A DNA stretch of 64,000 nucleotides from an uncultured Dyadobacter sp. (GTDB lineage Bacteria > Bacteroidota > Bacteroidia > Cytophagales > Spirosomataceae): assembly GCF_946482605.1 (NCBI RefSeq), contig NZ_CAMLSE010000022.1:61305-125304 (forward strand), given 5' to 3'. Positions 9,263 to 18,851 of this stretch are shown here, in pieces. Positions within the stretch are counted from its first letter, which is position 1; each line of letters begins with the position of its first letter. The notes under the pieces were generated by a model that was not told the origin of the DNA, made no database searches, and worked only from the letters and a program-made list of their open reading frames with translations. A program made the position numbers and the translations under genes.

Positions 9263-10987
9263 ATGAAAATATTTCAAAAACTTCTCCTGCTCCTGGTGCT
9301 GACCGGAATGGCGTCATGCAGTGACGACTTTGTGAATGTCGAAAACCCCGGAGCACTTGCACCGTCCCAATACCCGGCGTCCGTTGCCGACCTGGAACAG
9401 TTGCTGACGGGCGTGTACGCGACCCAGCATGCTACCGGCCTGTTTGGCCACACGATGCTGGCGAAAAACGCCTTCCTCTGGGATCATACTACCGACCTGA
9501 GCTGGCAGGGAACGCCCACCTGGATCCAGATGGGGCAGAACAATTCGCAACCCAATGATAGCTTCCTGTACGACAACTGGCGGGAGCTTTGGCGGGGTGT
9601 TCAGCGGGCCAACACCTTGCTGGCAGGTGTCGAAACTTATCGCCAGAAGGCACCGCAGGATGGTGCGGCGATCGATCTGATCAAGGGGCAGGCATTGTTC
9701 CTCCGGGCATGGTACTACTTTTACCTGGTGAGCACCTGGGGAGAGGGTTTCAATGCGGGTACCGACGGGGCCAAAATGGGCGTCCCGATCATTACTGAGG
9801 TAGCGTCCGGGCTGGACGAAACACAGGCGCCGCGTAAAACGGTGAAGGAAGGTTGGGACTTCATTATCGGGGATCTCAAACAGGCCGAAACACTGCTTAA
9901 AAGCACCAACTGGACCGGCGCGACCGACAAATACAAGGTCTCGGGCTGGGCGGTTAAAGGGTTTTTGGGTAAAATATATGCCTATCAGGCCGATTGGGCC
10001 AATGCGAAGACGTATCTGGGCGATGTGGTGGCCAACAGCGGCAAGTCGCTTGTTTCGTTCGACGTTTACAAGGATATGTTCAATGGTAAAAACGAATTCA
10101 CCTCTGAATCACTGTTTGAAATCAACCTGAATGTAGACATGACCGCCCGGGGCGGGGACGACCAGTCGATGGGGTCGAGCATCGGGATGGTGATTGCGCC
10201 CACCTATGTGAGCGATAATGGCGGACAAGCTGCTTCGGCCTGGTCGAACGTGTTTCCGCATGCCAAAAATATCGCCCGGTTCGGGTTTAATGAAGGACAT
10301 TATTTCAAACCGGGTACCACGAGTGCGAACATTGCCAATGTGGATCCGGCCTACATTACCCGTTCCGTGGAAGCCCGTAAGAAACAAACCGTAGACCCGC
10401 GCCTGTGGGTGGCCTGCTACCAGCCTTATGTGGATTCGATGATCGTCAGCGGCAAAAAACGGCCGATCTCGCATTACCTGGACATCACTGAGCTGGACAT
10501 GGAGGCATGGAGCTTCCGGAAATTCACTAACCCGACGGGTACAGAAGCGGAGATCAATATGTCGAGCGGGGCGAATATCCCCTGGCTGAGGCTGGCGGAC
10601 ATCTACCTGCTTTATGCCGAAACACTGTCGAAGTCGGGGGACAATGCGACGGCTTTGGAATACATCAATAAGGTGAAGCGGCGGGCATATGGGCTGCCTG
10701 TCAATGCGCCGTCGGCGGTAGACTACAAAAGCCTTACCGACCAGACGAAAGCGAGCGACGCGGTCATGAAAAACGACCCGCTTAAATACGAGCGTTGGGC
10801 GGAGCTGTTTGCGGAAGGGCATTGGTGGCTCGATGTCCGGCGTTGGCAGATCGGCGACAAGGAAGCGGCTTACTACCAGCGCATCCGTGGCGGTGCTATT
10901 CAATGGGACCCCACCGACTATGCCCAGCCAATTCCGATCAACGAAATCACCTCGAATGTGAACATGCGACAGAACCCGGGGTATTGA
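9263..10987 (+). CDS. SusD/RagB family nutrient-binding lipoprotein
   Basis: 574 residues. The lipobox LTGMASC gives lipid attachment at C19, followed by SDDF as usual for surface lipoproteins. The SusD N-terminal region is seen in LEQLLTGVYATQH, NWRELWRGVQRANTLLAGV and GQALFLRAWYYFYLVSTWGEGF (TPR-like helices); the C-terminal part has LRLADIYLLYAETLSKSGD, YERWAELFAEGHWWLDVRRWQIGD and the end NMRQNPGY. It starts 25 bases after susC and forms the surface ligand-binding half of the SusC/SusD pump. No glycosidase follows directly, so the substrate cannot be read from the context. Confidence 0.95.
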   Translation: MKIFQKLLLLLVLTGMASCSDDFVNVENPGALAPSQYPASVADLEQLLTGVYATQHATGLFGHTMLAKNAFLWDHTTDLSWQGTPTWIQMGQNNSQPNDSFLYDNWRELWRGVQRANTLLAGVETYRQKAPQDGAAIDLIKGQALFLRAWYYFYLVSTWGEGFNAGTDGAKMGVPIITEVASGLDETQAPRKTVKEGWDFIIGDLKQAETLLKSTNWTGATDKYKVSGWAVKGFLGKIYAYQADWANAKTYLGDVVANSGKSLVSFDVYKDMFNGKNEFTSESLFEINLNVDMTARGGDDQSMGSSIGMVIAPTYVSDNGGQAASAWSNVFPHAKNIARFGFNEGHYFKPGTTSANIANVDPAYITRSVEARKKQTVDPRLWVACYQPYVDSMIVSGKKRPISHYLDITELDMEAWSFRKFTNPTGTEAEINMSSGANIPWLRLADIYLLYAETLSKSGDNATALEYINKVKRRAYGLPVNAPSAVDYKSLTDQTKASDAVMKNDPLKYERWAELFAEGHWWLDVRRWQIGDKEAAYYQRIRGGAIQWDPTDYAQPIPINEITSNVNMRQNPGY

Positions 10988-11042
10988 CGCGGAGCGGTTT
11001 GAGCGGCGGCCGAAGGGTATCTGAACATCGGGACCGTACGGA

Positions 11043-11185
11043 CTGTCTTCGGCCGCCCGGCGGCCCGGTCCGCTCAGACTGACAATTGCCTTGTCACCCT
11101 GAGCGTAGCGGCCGCCGCTGCGGTCGAAGGGCTTGCACAAACGTCGCTCAGACTGACAATTCGGCTCCGCTCACACTGACGTTCC
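11043..11185. repeat. Cluster of CTCAGACTGACA-type interspersed repeats (family 1)
   Basis: The gap between susD and the quinoprotein gene holds three copies of CGCTCA(G/C)ACTGAC, at 11070-11083, 11145-11158 and 11167-11180, and one inverted partner, TGTCACCCTGAGCG, at 11092. The first copy carries the GC-rich insert CGGCGGCCCGGTC also seen at 36294-36306. The ends match those of the elements at 36 kb and 45.5 kb. Confidence 0.75.
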
Positions 11186-11231
11186 GGACTGACATTCAAG
11201 CTGTTTTTCCTAAAATCATTACTATCATTTC

Positions 11232-13445
11232 ATGAATTCCAACCAACAGGAAAGTGCCGGGCCGCATGCAGGGTATTGGCATTGGCTGGGTATATTAACG
11301 ATGCTTGTCACACTGGTAGGGGCGCAGTCGGGCGGGGACGACCGCAATACGGATTGGGTCGCTTATGGGGGAAACAAGGCGGGTAACCGTTATTCGCCTT
11401 TGACGCAGATCAATCTGAAGAATGTAAAACAGCTGCGTGTGGCCTGGGAGTATGATGCTTCGAAGCTTCCCGATGGCGTGGCTGCCCCCCGGAGGCCCAT
11501 GGAAATACAATGCCAGCCGATTATCGTAAAAGGAATTATTTACGGGACCACACCGCATCTGAGCCTTTTTGCATTGGAGGCGGATACGGGTAGGGAACTT
11601 TGGCGATTTGATCCGTTCAAGTCCGGTACGCCGCGTTTCCATGTGAATCGCGGTGTCATGTACTGGGAAAGCGGGAAGGACAGGCGCATACTTTACACGG
11701 CAGGTAACCAGCTGTTTGCCCTAGATGCGACCAGCGGCCGGTTGGTGGAAACATTCGGCAACGCAGGGAAGGTCGATCTGGGTGAGGGTGTTAGCGGCCG
11801 GCCCGGACGCGGGGACGATAAACTTTCCGTGGATGCGACCTCACCGGGCGTGATCTACAAGGATGTCCTCGTGATCGGCTCACGCGTATCCGAATACGGG
11901 GACGCAGCGCCCGGGCACATCCGCGCGTTCGACGTCCGTACGGGCAAACTCAAATGGACCTTTCATACCGTACCTGAGCCCGGGGAGCCCGGACACGATA
12001 CCTGGCCTGAAAATGCGTGGAAACGCATCGGCGGTGCAAACAACTGGGCCGGGATGGTGCTGGATGAAAAGCGGGGCGCGGTGTATTTCGGTACCGGTTC
12101 GCCCTCGGTGGATTTTTACGGGGCCGACCGCGAGGGGAAGAATCTCTACGCCAATTGCGTGATCTCCCTGAATGCGGAAACCGGAAAGATGAACTGGTAT
12201 TATCAGACCGTGCATCACGATCTCTGGGACCGTGACATTTCATGCCAGCCTAACCTCGTTACTGTTCAGCACAAAGGCAGGAGAATCGATGCGGTGGCGC
12301 AGGCGACGAAGGATGGGCTGTTGTTTCTGCTGGACCGGGATACGGGTACGTCATTGTTCCCGGTGGAAGAGCGCTCTGCCGCGGCTGACTATCGACTTCC
12401 CGGCGAACATCCCTGGCCTACACAGCCTTATCCGTTGAAACCCGCGCCTTTTGCACGCCAGTCGTTTACATTGGAGGAGATCACCGACCGGACACCCGAA
12501 GCACATGCATTTGTAAAACAGAAATTTACCGCGAGCCGCTCAGGGAACAAGTATATGCCACCCAGCAAAGAAGGAAGTCTTTACCTGGGCATCGGGGGCG
12601 GTGCCGAATGGGGCGGTAATGCCGCGGACCCGGATGGGGTTCTTTACCAAAACTCGAACGAGATGGTGTGGGACCTCAGAATGATGGATTACAGTGGGCC
12701 ACCCAGCGCACAGACCTCGCCCGGGCAGGCAGTGTACATGCGCAACTGCGCCGCGTGCCACCGCGCCGACCGGCAGGGAAGCGGGCAGGAGTACCCCGCG
12801 CTGGTACAGGTAGGTAACAAACTAAGCCGCGACGAGATCGGCAGCATTATTCAAAGCGGGCGGGGACGGATGCCTTCGTTCCAGCATGTCTCTGAAAAGG
12901 AGCGCAAGGAGCTGGTCGATTTTCTTTTGAACAAGGAAAGCAGGGTGATGCCGGTTACTGAAAACCATAGTTCCGGGGAAGCGCCGTTGGCTGCCGCGAA
13001 AAAAGATTTCCCTTACGTCCCCCCTTACATCAACAATGGCTGGACGCGTTTCTTCGACCCCGATGGGTATCCGGCTATCAAGCCGCCCTGGGGGACGCTC
13101 AATGCCATTGACCTCAATACCGGTGAATACCTCTGGCGGGTGCCTTTGGGCGAGTTTCCCGAACTGACCCAAAAAGGAATGCCCATTACAGGGACTGAAA
13201 ATTACGGGGGACCGATCGTAACCGCGGGTGGACTGGTGTTTATCGCGGGTACCAAGGACGAAAGGATCCGGGCATTCGACCGGAAAACGGGGAAGACCGT
13301 TTGGGAATATCAACTACCGGCGGGAGGCTTCGCTACACCGGCTACCTACATGGTGAATGGGAAGCAATATGTGGTGATAGCAGCGGGCGGCGCCAAAAAC
13401 GGCCATAAGCCGGGCGGGAAGTACATTGCTTTTGCGCTGCCATAA
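11232..13445 (+). CDS. PQQ-dependent dehydrogenase with inserted cytochrome c domain
   Basis: 737 residues. After an N-terminal hydrophobic export segment (about 17-32) comes a quinoprotein propeller: DWVAYGGNKAGNRYSPLTQI, LFALEADTGRELWRFDP, GAVYFGTGSPSVDFYG and, at the end, GGLVFIAGTKDERIRAFDRKTGKTVWEYQLPAGGFATP. Propeller repeats are interrupted at about 495-572 by a class I haem c domain with CAACH (C506, C509, H510) and probable axial Met 547 (GRMPSF). It should oxidise an alcohol or sugar in the periplasm and pass electrons through its own haem to the respiratory chain. The closest named group is membrane-bound quinoprotein glucose dehydrogenase; the actual substrate is unknown. Confidence 0.9.
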   Translation: MNSNQQESAGPHAGYWHWLGILTMLVTLVGAQSGGDDRNTDWVAYGGNKAGNRYSPLTQINLKNVKQLRVAWEYDASKLPDGVAAPRRPMEIQCQPIIVKGIIYGTTPHLSLFALEADTGRELWRFDPFKSGTPRFHVNRGVMYWESGKDRRILYTAGNQLFALDATSGRLVETFGNAGKVDLGEGVSGRPGRGDDKLSVDATSPGVIYKDVLVIGSRVSEYGDAAPGHIRAFDVRTGKLKWTFHTVPEPGEPGHDTWPENAWKRIGGANNWAGMVLDEKRGAVYFGTGSPSVDFYGADREGKNLYANCVISLNAETGKMNWYYQTVHHDLWDRDISCQPNLVTVQHKGRRIDAVAQATKDGLLFLLDRDTGTSLFPVEERSAAADYRLPGEHPWPTQPYPLKPAPFARQSFTLEEITDRTPEAHAFVKQKFTASRSGNKYMPPSKEGSLYLGIGGGAEWGGNAADPDGVLYQNSNEMVWDLRMMDYSGPPSAQTSPGQAVYMRNCAACHRADRQGSGQEYPALVQVGNKLSRDEIGSIIQSGRGRMPSFQHVSEKERKELVDFLLNKESRVMPVTENHSSGEAPLAAAKKDFPYVPPYINNGWTRFFDPDGYPAIKPPWGTLNAIDLNTGEYLWRVPLGEFPELTQKGMPITGTENYGGPIVTAGGLVFIAGTKDERIRAFDRKTGKTVWEYQLPAGGFATPATYMVNGKQYVVIAAGGAKNGHKPGGKYIAFALP

Positions 13446-13643
13446 ATGTGTTGAAAATCAACTGGTTTTAGTGCGCTGGCGGTTGTACGCGGAGATGTAT
13501 TCCGAAAGAGCTATCCCCCATGAAAAACGACGTGCCGCACCCGTTATTGTTGACGAAAAATTATAGTTTAAATTATTGATTAACAGATAGTTGATTGATA
13601 TTCATTCGCATATATTCGCGGCCTGAACGAAATCTTAACTGTC

Positions 13644-14546
13644 ATGATGAATGAAGAAAGAGCCTTACATGTAGGCCCATCACAGATCGAAATCGTATAC
13701 CAGCGGATCGGTTCGCAGGCAAACCCGCCGGTGTTCATGATTATGGGGGGCGGTGCGCAGCTTATTGCCTGGCCGGATGGTTTCTGTACCGAACTGGCGA
13801 GCCGCGGCCTGCAACTGATCCGGTTCGACAACCGCGACACCGGGCTGTCGTCGCACTTTGACGCAGCGCCTGTGCCGGACCTCGCGGCCGCACTTGCGGG
13901 AGATTACACGTCGGTGTCTTACACACTGTCCGACATGGCGGCCGACACCGTGGGGTTGATGGACGCACTGGGCTTTGACCGTGTACATCTGGTGGGCGCA
14001 TCCATGGGCGGCATGATCGCGCAGACGGTGGCGATAGAGTACCCCGGGCGCGTGCTGTCGCTGACATCGATCATGTCCACCACCGGAAACCGCTCTGTGG
14101 GGCAGCCCGATTACGCAGCGCTGGCCACGGTGGGTACGCCGCCGACGGACGACCGGCAGGCAGCCATCGGGTGGCAGGTCCGTTCGTTGCGGCTTATCGG
14201 CGCTACGGCGTACCCATTCGACGAAGCGGAGGCGGCCGATCGGGCTGCCCGCGCATGGGACCGGGACCACGATCCGCTGGGCATGCTCCGGCAAGCCGTG
14301 GCGGTTGTGAAATCCGGCGACCGGACCGAGGGGCTTTCTGCGCTGAATGTACCGACGTTGGTCATGCACGGCACCGCCGACAAGATGATAGACGTCAGCG
14401 GAGGCCGGGCCACGGCGGCGGCTGTTCCCGGAGCGGAGCTGGTGCTTTACGATGGGGTAGGCCACGGTTTTCCGAAGCAGCTCTGGCCCGAATTCGCCGA
14501 CCGCATTGTCGGGCTGGTCCGGCGCGCAGAGGCAGCCATTTTGTGA
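13644..14546 (+). CDS. Alpha/beta hydrolase
   Basis: 300 residues, no signal peptide, cytoplasmic. The fold is shown by VFMIMGGGAQL (oxyanion strand), the FDNRDTGLSS segment typical of one esterase/epoxide-hydrolase-like group, the nucleophile elbow GASMGG (S120), the acid region VMHGTADKMIDV and the catalytic His in GVGHGFP. ATG 13644 is followed at once by a second ATG (13647); either may be used. The gene is clearly richer in G and C than its neighbours and lacks an obvious operon partner, which suggests acquisition from a high-GC donor; this is inference. The substrate cannot be told. Confidence 0.85.
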   Translation: MMNEERALHVGPSQIEIVYQRIGSQANPPVFMIMGGGAQLIAWPDGFCTELASRGLQLIRFDNRDTGLSSHFDAAPVPDLAAALAGDYTSVSYTLSDMAADTVGLMDALGFDRVHLVGASMGGMIAQTVAIEYPGRVLSLTSIMSTTGNRSVGQPDYAALATVGTPPTDDRQAAIGWQVRSLRLIGATAYPFDEAEAADRAARAWDRDHDPLGMLRQAVAVVKSGDRTEGLSALNVPTLVMHGTADKMIDVSGGRATAAAVPGAELVLYDGVGHGFPKQLWPEFADRIVGLVRRAEAAIL

Positions 14547-14640
14547 AACCCCCATTGAACCATTAACAGTAAGAATGACTATTCCTGACCCATAACCATT
14601 TCCTGACCTCTTTATTATTTGAATCCTAATCCAACAACTC

Positions 14641-16020
14641 ATGAAGAAGAATAGCTTTGAGCCCGATGAAAACCGTCGTAATGCATTGAAAATGCTCGGT
14701 GCCGGATCGGCGGCCGGAATATTGGGCCTCCTCGGCGCCGACCGCGCTTACGCCCGGCCCGGGCAGGCGCGCGAGCATTATACGACACCCGCCTACGCGA
14801 AAGGATTGGCCCCGGTAAAAATCAAAAGCGTTAAGGCCATTGCCACCGCGCCCCAGGGTTCCAACCTGATCGTCGTAAAAGTGGAAACGACGGAGCCGGG
14901 CTTGTATGGCCTTGGCTGCGCCACATTTACCCAGCGTGCCGTGGCAGTGGTGACGGCCATTGATACCTATCTTAATGAATTCTGCGTAGGGAAAGACGTT
15001 GATAACATCGAGGATATGTGGCAGTCGACGTACGTAAGCTCGTACTGGCGTAACGGTCCGGTGCTGAACAATGCGCTGAGTGGTCTGGACGAAGCGCTAT
15101 GGGATATAAAAGGCAAGCGCGCCGGCATGCCGGTGTACCAGTTGCTGGGAGGCAAGACGCGTTTCGCGATCCCATGTTACACCCATGCCAACGGTAACAC
15201 ACCCGAAACAGTGGCCGAAGACGTGCAACGCATCATGGATCGGGGTTTCAAATACATCCGCATTCAACAGGGCGGGTATGGAGCGGTGGGTGCCACGGAG
15301 CAGAAGCCGGACTTCAAAGCCGCGGGCTTCGGCGGCGCTACCGATAACTACATGAACGAGAGGTCCTACCTGAAATCGGTGCCCAGGCTTTTTGAAGCGG
15401 TGCGCAAGAAATGCGGGGAGGAGATTGAGCTGCTGCACGACATTCACGAGCGCGTGCAGCCGATGGACGCTATCAACATGATCCGCGCATTGGAAGAGTA
15501 CCGCCCTTTCTTTATCGAAGACCCTTTTTCGCCCGAAAACATGGGTTGGTTCAGGCAATTGCGGCAGAGTACCACGGTACCCATTGCCATGGGCGAGCTT
15601 TTCAACAATATCAACGAATTCCGGGACCCGATGGCGAACCAATGGTTCGACTACATCCGTTGCCACGTATCGCAGATCGGCGGCATTACCCCCGCGATGA
15701 AGGTAGCGCGGCTGGGCGAATGGTTCAATATCAAAACGGCCTGGCATGGCCCGGGAGACGTTTCCCCGGTAGGCCACGCGGCGCATGCGCACGTCGATCT
15801 CGCGATCTGGAACTTCGGTATCCAGGAGGCTGTGAGTTTCAATGATAAAACACAGGCTGTTTTCAAAGGCTGCCCGACGATGAAGGACGGATACATGTCG
15901 GTGAACGAAGTGCCGGGACTGGGCGTCGATATCGATGAAAAAGAGGCAGCTAAATATCCGATAGGCACAAAATCCAACTGGCAGGTTCGTAAATTTGACG
16001 GGACGATCATCCGGCCGTAA
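14641..16020 (+). CDS. Mannonate-dehydratase-like enolase superfamily protein with Tat-type signal
   Basis: 459 residues. The start NRRNALKMLGAGSAAGILGLLG resembles a twin-arginine signal, so the protein may be exported folded. The rest is an enolase-superfamily MR/MLE barrel of the ManD subgroup: LYGLGCATFTQRAVAVV and ALWDIKGKRAGMPVYQLLGG (capping domain and barrel start), HDIHE, FFIEDP and AMGELF. Metal ligands would be D267, E293 and E319; the 26-residue steps and the D-x-H (H269) match known ManD proteins. ManD enzymes dehydrate D-mannonate to 2-keto-3-deoxygluconate in the cytosol, so an exported form is odd. A related acid-sugar dehydratase activity is also possible. Confidence 0.85.
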   Translation: MKKNSFEPDENRRNALKMLGAGSAAGILGLLGADRAYARPGQAREHYTTPAYAKGLAPVKIKSVKAIATAPQGSNLIVVKVETTEPGLYGLGCATFTQRAVAVVTAIDTYLNEFCVGKDVDNIEDMWQSTYVSSYWRNGPVLNNALSGLDEALWDIKGKRAGMPVYQLLGGKTRFAIPCYTHANGNTPETVAEDVQRIMDRGFKYIRIQQGGYGAVGATEQKPDFKAAGFGGATDNYMNERSYLKSVPRLFEAVRKKCGEEIELLHDIHERVQPMDAINMIRALEEYRPFFIEDPFSPENMGWFRQLRQSTTVPIAMGELFNNINEFRDPMANQWFDYIRCHVSQIGGITPAMKVARLGEWFNIKTAWHGPGDVSPVGHAAHAHVDLAIWNFGIQEAVSFNDKTQAVFKGCPTMKDGYMSVNEVPGLGVDIDEKEAAKYPIGTKSNWQVRKFDGTIIRP

Positions 16021-16064
16021 AACACGGGAAAACCGCATGGCATGCAACAACATCAATAGCCCGA

Positions 16065-17969
16065 ATGAACCACAAACGCCAATCTGTTTTTAAAATCATT
16101 GCCCTGTTAATGCCCTTTTTCGTACTGCTGGTACTGGAAGGGGCATTGCGGTTGTTCGGCTACGGCTACGATTTAAGTGTTTTTACAGCAGATCCGGGCC
16201 GGAAGGGCTACCTGGTGCTCAACCCGCATGCCTCGAAACGCTATTTCGCCAACCAGAAAAACGCCACATTCGGAAATGCAGAACCATTTTTGGCGAAGAA
16301 GTCGCCTGGTACTTTCCGCATCTTCGTCTTGGGCGAGTCGACGACCATAGGCTATCCCTACATGCACAACAGCTCATTCCATCGCTGGCTGCAATACCGG
16401 CTGATGCATACCTATCCCGAGCGCGATTTTGAAGTTATCAATTTGTCCCTGACGGCCGTTAACTCCTACACGGTCCTGGATTTTGGTAAAGCGGTCCTCG
16501 ATTATGAGCCCGATGCGGTATTGGTATACACCGGGCATAATGAGTATTACGGCGCCATGGGCGTGGCAGCCACAAGGGGCATCGGGCATCGCCGGTGGCT
16601 TGCACGCCTGCTCATGCATTTACGAGAATACAGGATAACACAGCTCATCGCATCGGCCATGGACGCCGCTGGTGAAATGGTGTCCGGGCAGAAGACCGAT
16701 CTTCGTGAAAACCTGATGAAACGCATGGCTGCCGACCAGCAGATCGCCTTCGGTTCGGAGGCCTATCAGGCTGGAATCGATCAGTTCGGGGCGAATATGG
16801 ATGAACTGGCGAAGGTCATGAGCGATAGGGGTGTACCGTTGCTGATCAGTAATCTGGTGAGTAACGAAAAGGACTTGAAACCCTTCATCAGCATTGCCGG
16901 GAAAGACGGCGACTCGGCCGACAGGCATTACCGGGCCGGTTTGGCGGCGTATAACCGGGGTGATTCTATCGCTGCCAAAAAGGAGTTGGTTCGCGCCAGA
17001 GAGCTGGACGCCCTCCGATTTCGGGCCCCGGAAGCATTGAACGCCTCGATCCGGGACATAGCAGGCCGGCACAAAGGCATTACGGTTATCGATTCCAAAG
17101 CACTTTTTGAAAAACATTCTACCCAGCACATTCTCGGAAAGGAAACGCTGCTGGAACACGTACACCCCAACCTGCGCGGCTATGCATTGCTCTCCGATGC
17201 ATTTTATGACGGGCTCAAAAAAACAGGCCTGCTGCCCCGTCCACCGGCGGAGATCTCCTTTTCGGATTTGAGAAAGCAAATGCCTGTTACCGTTATGGAC
17301 TCGCTGAAAGGAAAATACGAGATGATGATCCTCCAAGAAGGCTGGCCGTTCAATATCCCGATGCCTGCGGAGGAAAAGCGGGAAAAAACGGAGGAGGAAA
17401 AACTTGCGGGGGCATTGGTAGTCAAACAAATAACGTGGCGCGACGCCATGGCCCGGCTGCAAAGACATTATGCCGTGGCCCAGGATACCGCCGGAATGCT
17501 GCGTGTAGCGGAAGCATTGGCCCTCGATGATCCGCTAACGCCCATGCATTTCGAGCAGGCCGGAAAACTAAGCGCCGCGCTCGATCAGAACACCCGGGCC
17601 GTCAACTACCTGACCAGGGCGTTCCGCATGGAGAACAGTTTCGAACGCGCACGGATGCTTTTTGTAATACTCCTTAAAATGGACAGGCCTTCTGAAGCAT
17701 TGCCCTATGTGGCCTATGCAGCCGTAAACAACAGCTCGGGTTTTAGCCTCAATGAATTGCATGTCTTTGTGCAGCAGTTGGTTGAAGTCAAAAGGAAGTT
17801 TGGTATAGATAGCAATAACATAGCGCTGAGTAACCAGCTCGCCGAAGGTTATCTCAAATTCGCCAATGCGGCCGCGGCGGAAAAATACATTACGAAAACG
17901 CTTCGGAAGGACCCGGGTAATGCAGTTGCATTGAGTTTGTTGAAACAAGCGCGGCGCATTGCGAAGTAG
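16065..17969 (+). CDS. Membrane-anchored SGNH/GDSL hydrolase-like protein with TPR tail
   Basis: 634 residues. One N-terminal membrane anchor (about 8-31) is followed by an SGNH fold: FVLGESTT (nucleophile S92), NLSLTAVNSYT (block II), VYTGHNEYYG (block III, catalytic-type Asn) and EHVHPNLRGYALL (His of block V). Residues about 455-634 are helical repeats of TPR type (ALALDDPLTPMHFEQAGKLSAAL, AVNYLTRAFRMENSFERARMLFVI). It probably acts on ester groups of a saccharide at the outer face of the inner membrane. It starts 44 bases after the enolase gene, so the two may be one transcript. Confidence 0.8.
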   Translation: MNHKRQSVFKIIALLMPFFVLLVLEGALRLFGYGYDLSVFTADPGRKGYLVLNPHASKRYFANQKNATFGNAEPFLAKKSPGTFRIFVLGESTTIGYPYMHNSSFHRWLQYRLMHTYPERDFEVINLSLTAVNSYTVLDFGKAVLDYEPDAVLVYTGHNEYYGAMGVAATRGIGHRRWLARLLMHLREYRITQLIASAMDAAGEMVSGQKTDLRENLMKRMAADQQIAFGSEAYQAGIDQFGANMDELAKVMSDRGVPLLISNLVSNEKDLKPFISIAGKDGDSADRHYRAGLAAYNRGDSIAAKKELVRARELDALRFRAPEALNASIRDIAGRHKGITVIDSKALFEKHSTQHILGKETLLEHVHPNLRGYALLSDAFYDGLKKTGLLPRPPAEISFSDLRKQMPVTVMDSLKGKYEMMILQEGWPFNIPMPAEEKREKTEEEKLAGALVVKQITWRDAMARLQRHYAVAQDTAGMLRVAEALALDDPLTPMHFEQAGKLSAALDQNTRAVNYLTRAFRMENSFERARMLFVILLKMDRPSEALPYVAYAAVNNSSGFSLNELHVFVQQLVEVKRKFGIDSNNIALSNQLAEGYLKFANAAAAEKYITKTLRKDPGNAVALSLLKQARRIAK

Positions 17970-18015
17970 AATCAGCATAGTAAATACTGCCTCCTGATGA
18001 AATAGGGTATAAAAA

Positions 18016-18045
18016 ACGTCCCGGACGTAAATTTGTCCGGGACGT
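18016..18045. terminator. Bidirectional terminator between convergent genes
   Basis: A perfect 11-bp stem ACGTCCCGGAC / GTCCGGGACGT with an 8-nt loop, preceded by a run of six A on the + strand. It lies between the SGNH/TPR gene (+) and the small secreted protein gene (-). Confidence 0.8.
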
Positions 18046-18092
18046 CTGTCCATTGATGAAGAAGGGGTTTTAAACCGGTCGCCGCGCCCCCG

Positions 18093-18668
18093 TTATTTGC
18101 CGATGTTTCTGAAAAAAGATACTTCTCCATCGGTTTTGATCATCAGCACATTGGCTTCCTTGCCTTTGGAAACGGTGACGAAATAGTGATCTGCATCGTC
18201 GAACTGGGTGCCGTAGAGCAGCATGTTGGTGTCATTTTGCTCATTATCCTTATACTCTACTACCGCACCGATCGCATATCCTTTGAAGTGTTTGTGGATG
18301 TCTTTCTGTGCATTGGCGGGGATGTCGGAGAACTTTTTGTCGGCGGTGGTGCCTACCAGCGTGAAGCGGTTATCGTAATAGGCGGTCTGTTTTTGTCCGT
18401 CTTTGGTGAATGTCGCCTCGTCGAATTGCGGGCCCCGCACCCATTGCACATCGGGTAGCTGGCCAAAGTCTGCATAGAATGCGTCTTTGGAAAGCGAAGC
18501 GACCTGATTCCTGGAATCAGCCCTGGCTTCCGTCCTGGCCTCCACCCGGGCCTCTTTTCTTTCTGCTTTGTGGTCTTTCTTTGCGTCTTTTGCGAGCGTT
18601 TGAGCTTGTGTTTGAGCGCCTGCAATGGCGAATGCGGCGATGATGGCGGAAGTGATGAAAGTTCTCAT
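18093..18668 (-). CDS. Small secreted protein, PepSY-like fold suspected
   Basis: 191 residues from the ATG at 18668, chosen because MRTFITSAIIAAFAIAGAQTQAQ makes a clean signal peptide; an ATG ten codons upstream would spoil it. A charged linker rich in K, E, A and R (about 25-55) precedes a folded part with FGQLPDVQWVRGPQFDEATFTKDGQK, YYDNRFTLVGTT and a VEYKD strand, reminiscent of PepSY-like secreted proteins of Bacteroidota. It has no catalytic residues that can be named. It is transcribed away from the two-component gene at 18852. Confidence 0.65.
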   Translation of the reverse strand: MRTFITSAIIAAFAIAGAQTQAQTLAKDAKKDHKAERKEARVEARTEARADSRNQVASLSKDAFYADFGQLPDVQWVRGPQFDEATFTKDGQKQTAYYDNRFTLVGTTADKKFSDIPANAQKDIHKHFKGYAIGAVVEYKDNEQNDTNMLLYGTQFDDADHYFVTVSKGKEANVLMIKTDGEVSFFRNIGK

Positions 18669-18851
18669 TGTGATGCTATGTTTTGGTGATTGATGCATTT
18701 GAATGATCCAAAACTACCAGGCGGGCCCGATCCGGGAAACAGGGAGTAGGCAGAAGGGCAGAAGCAGTCGGTGAAAGCCGGGAAAGTGTCTTTGTAATTT
18801 CTTTTTCCTTACATTGGTTTTCGCATTTCCCCAACCTAACCGCCCGTTCCC

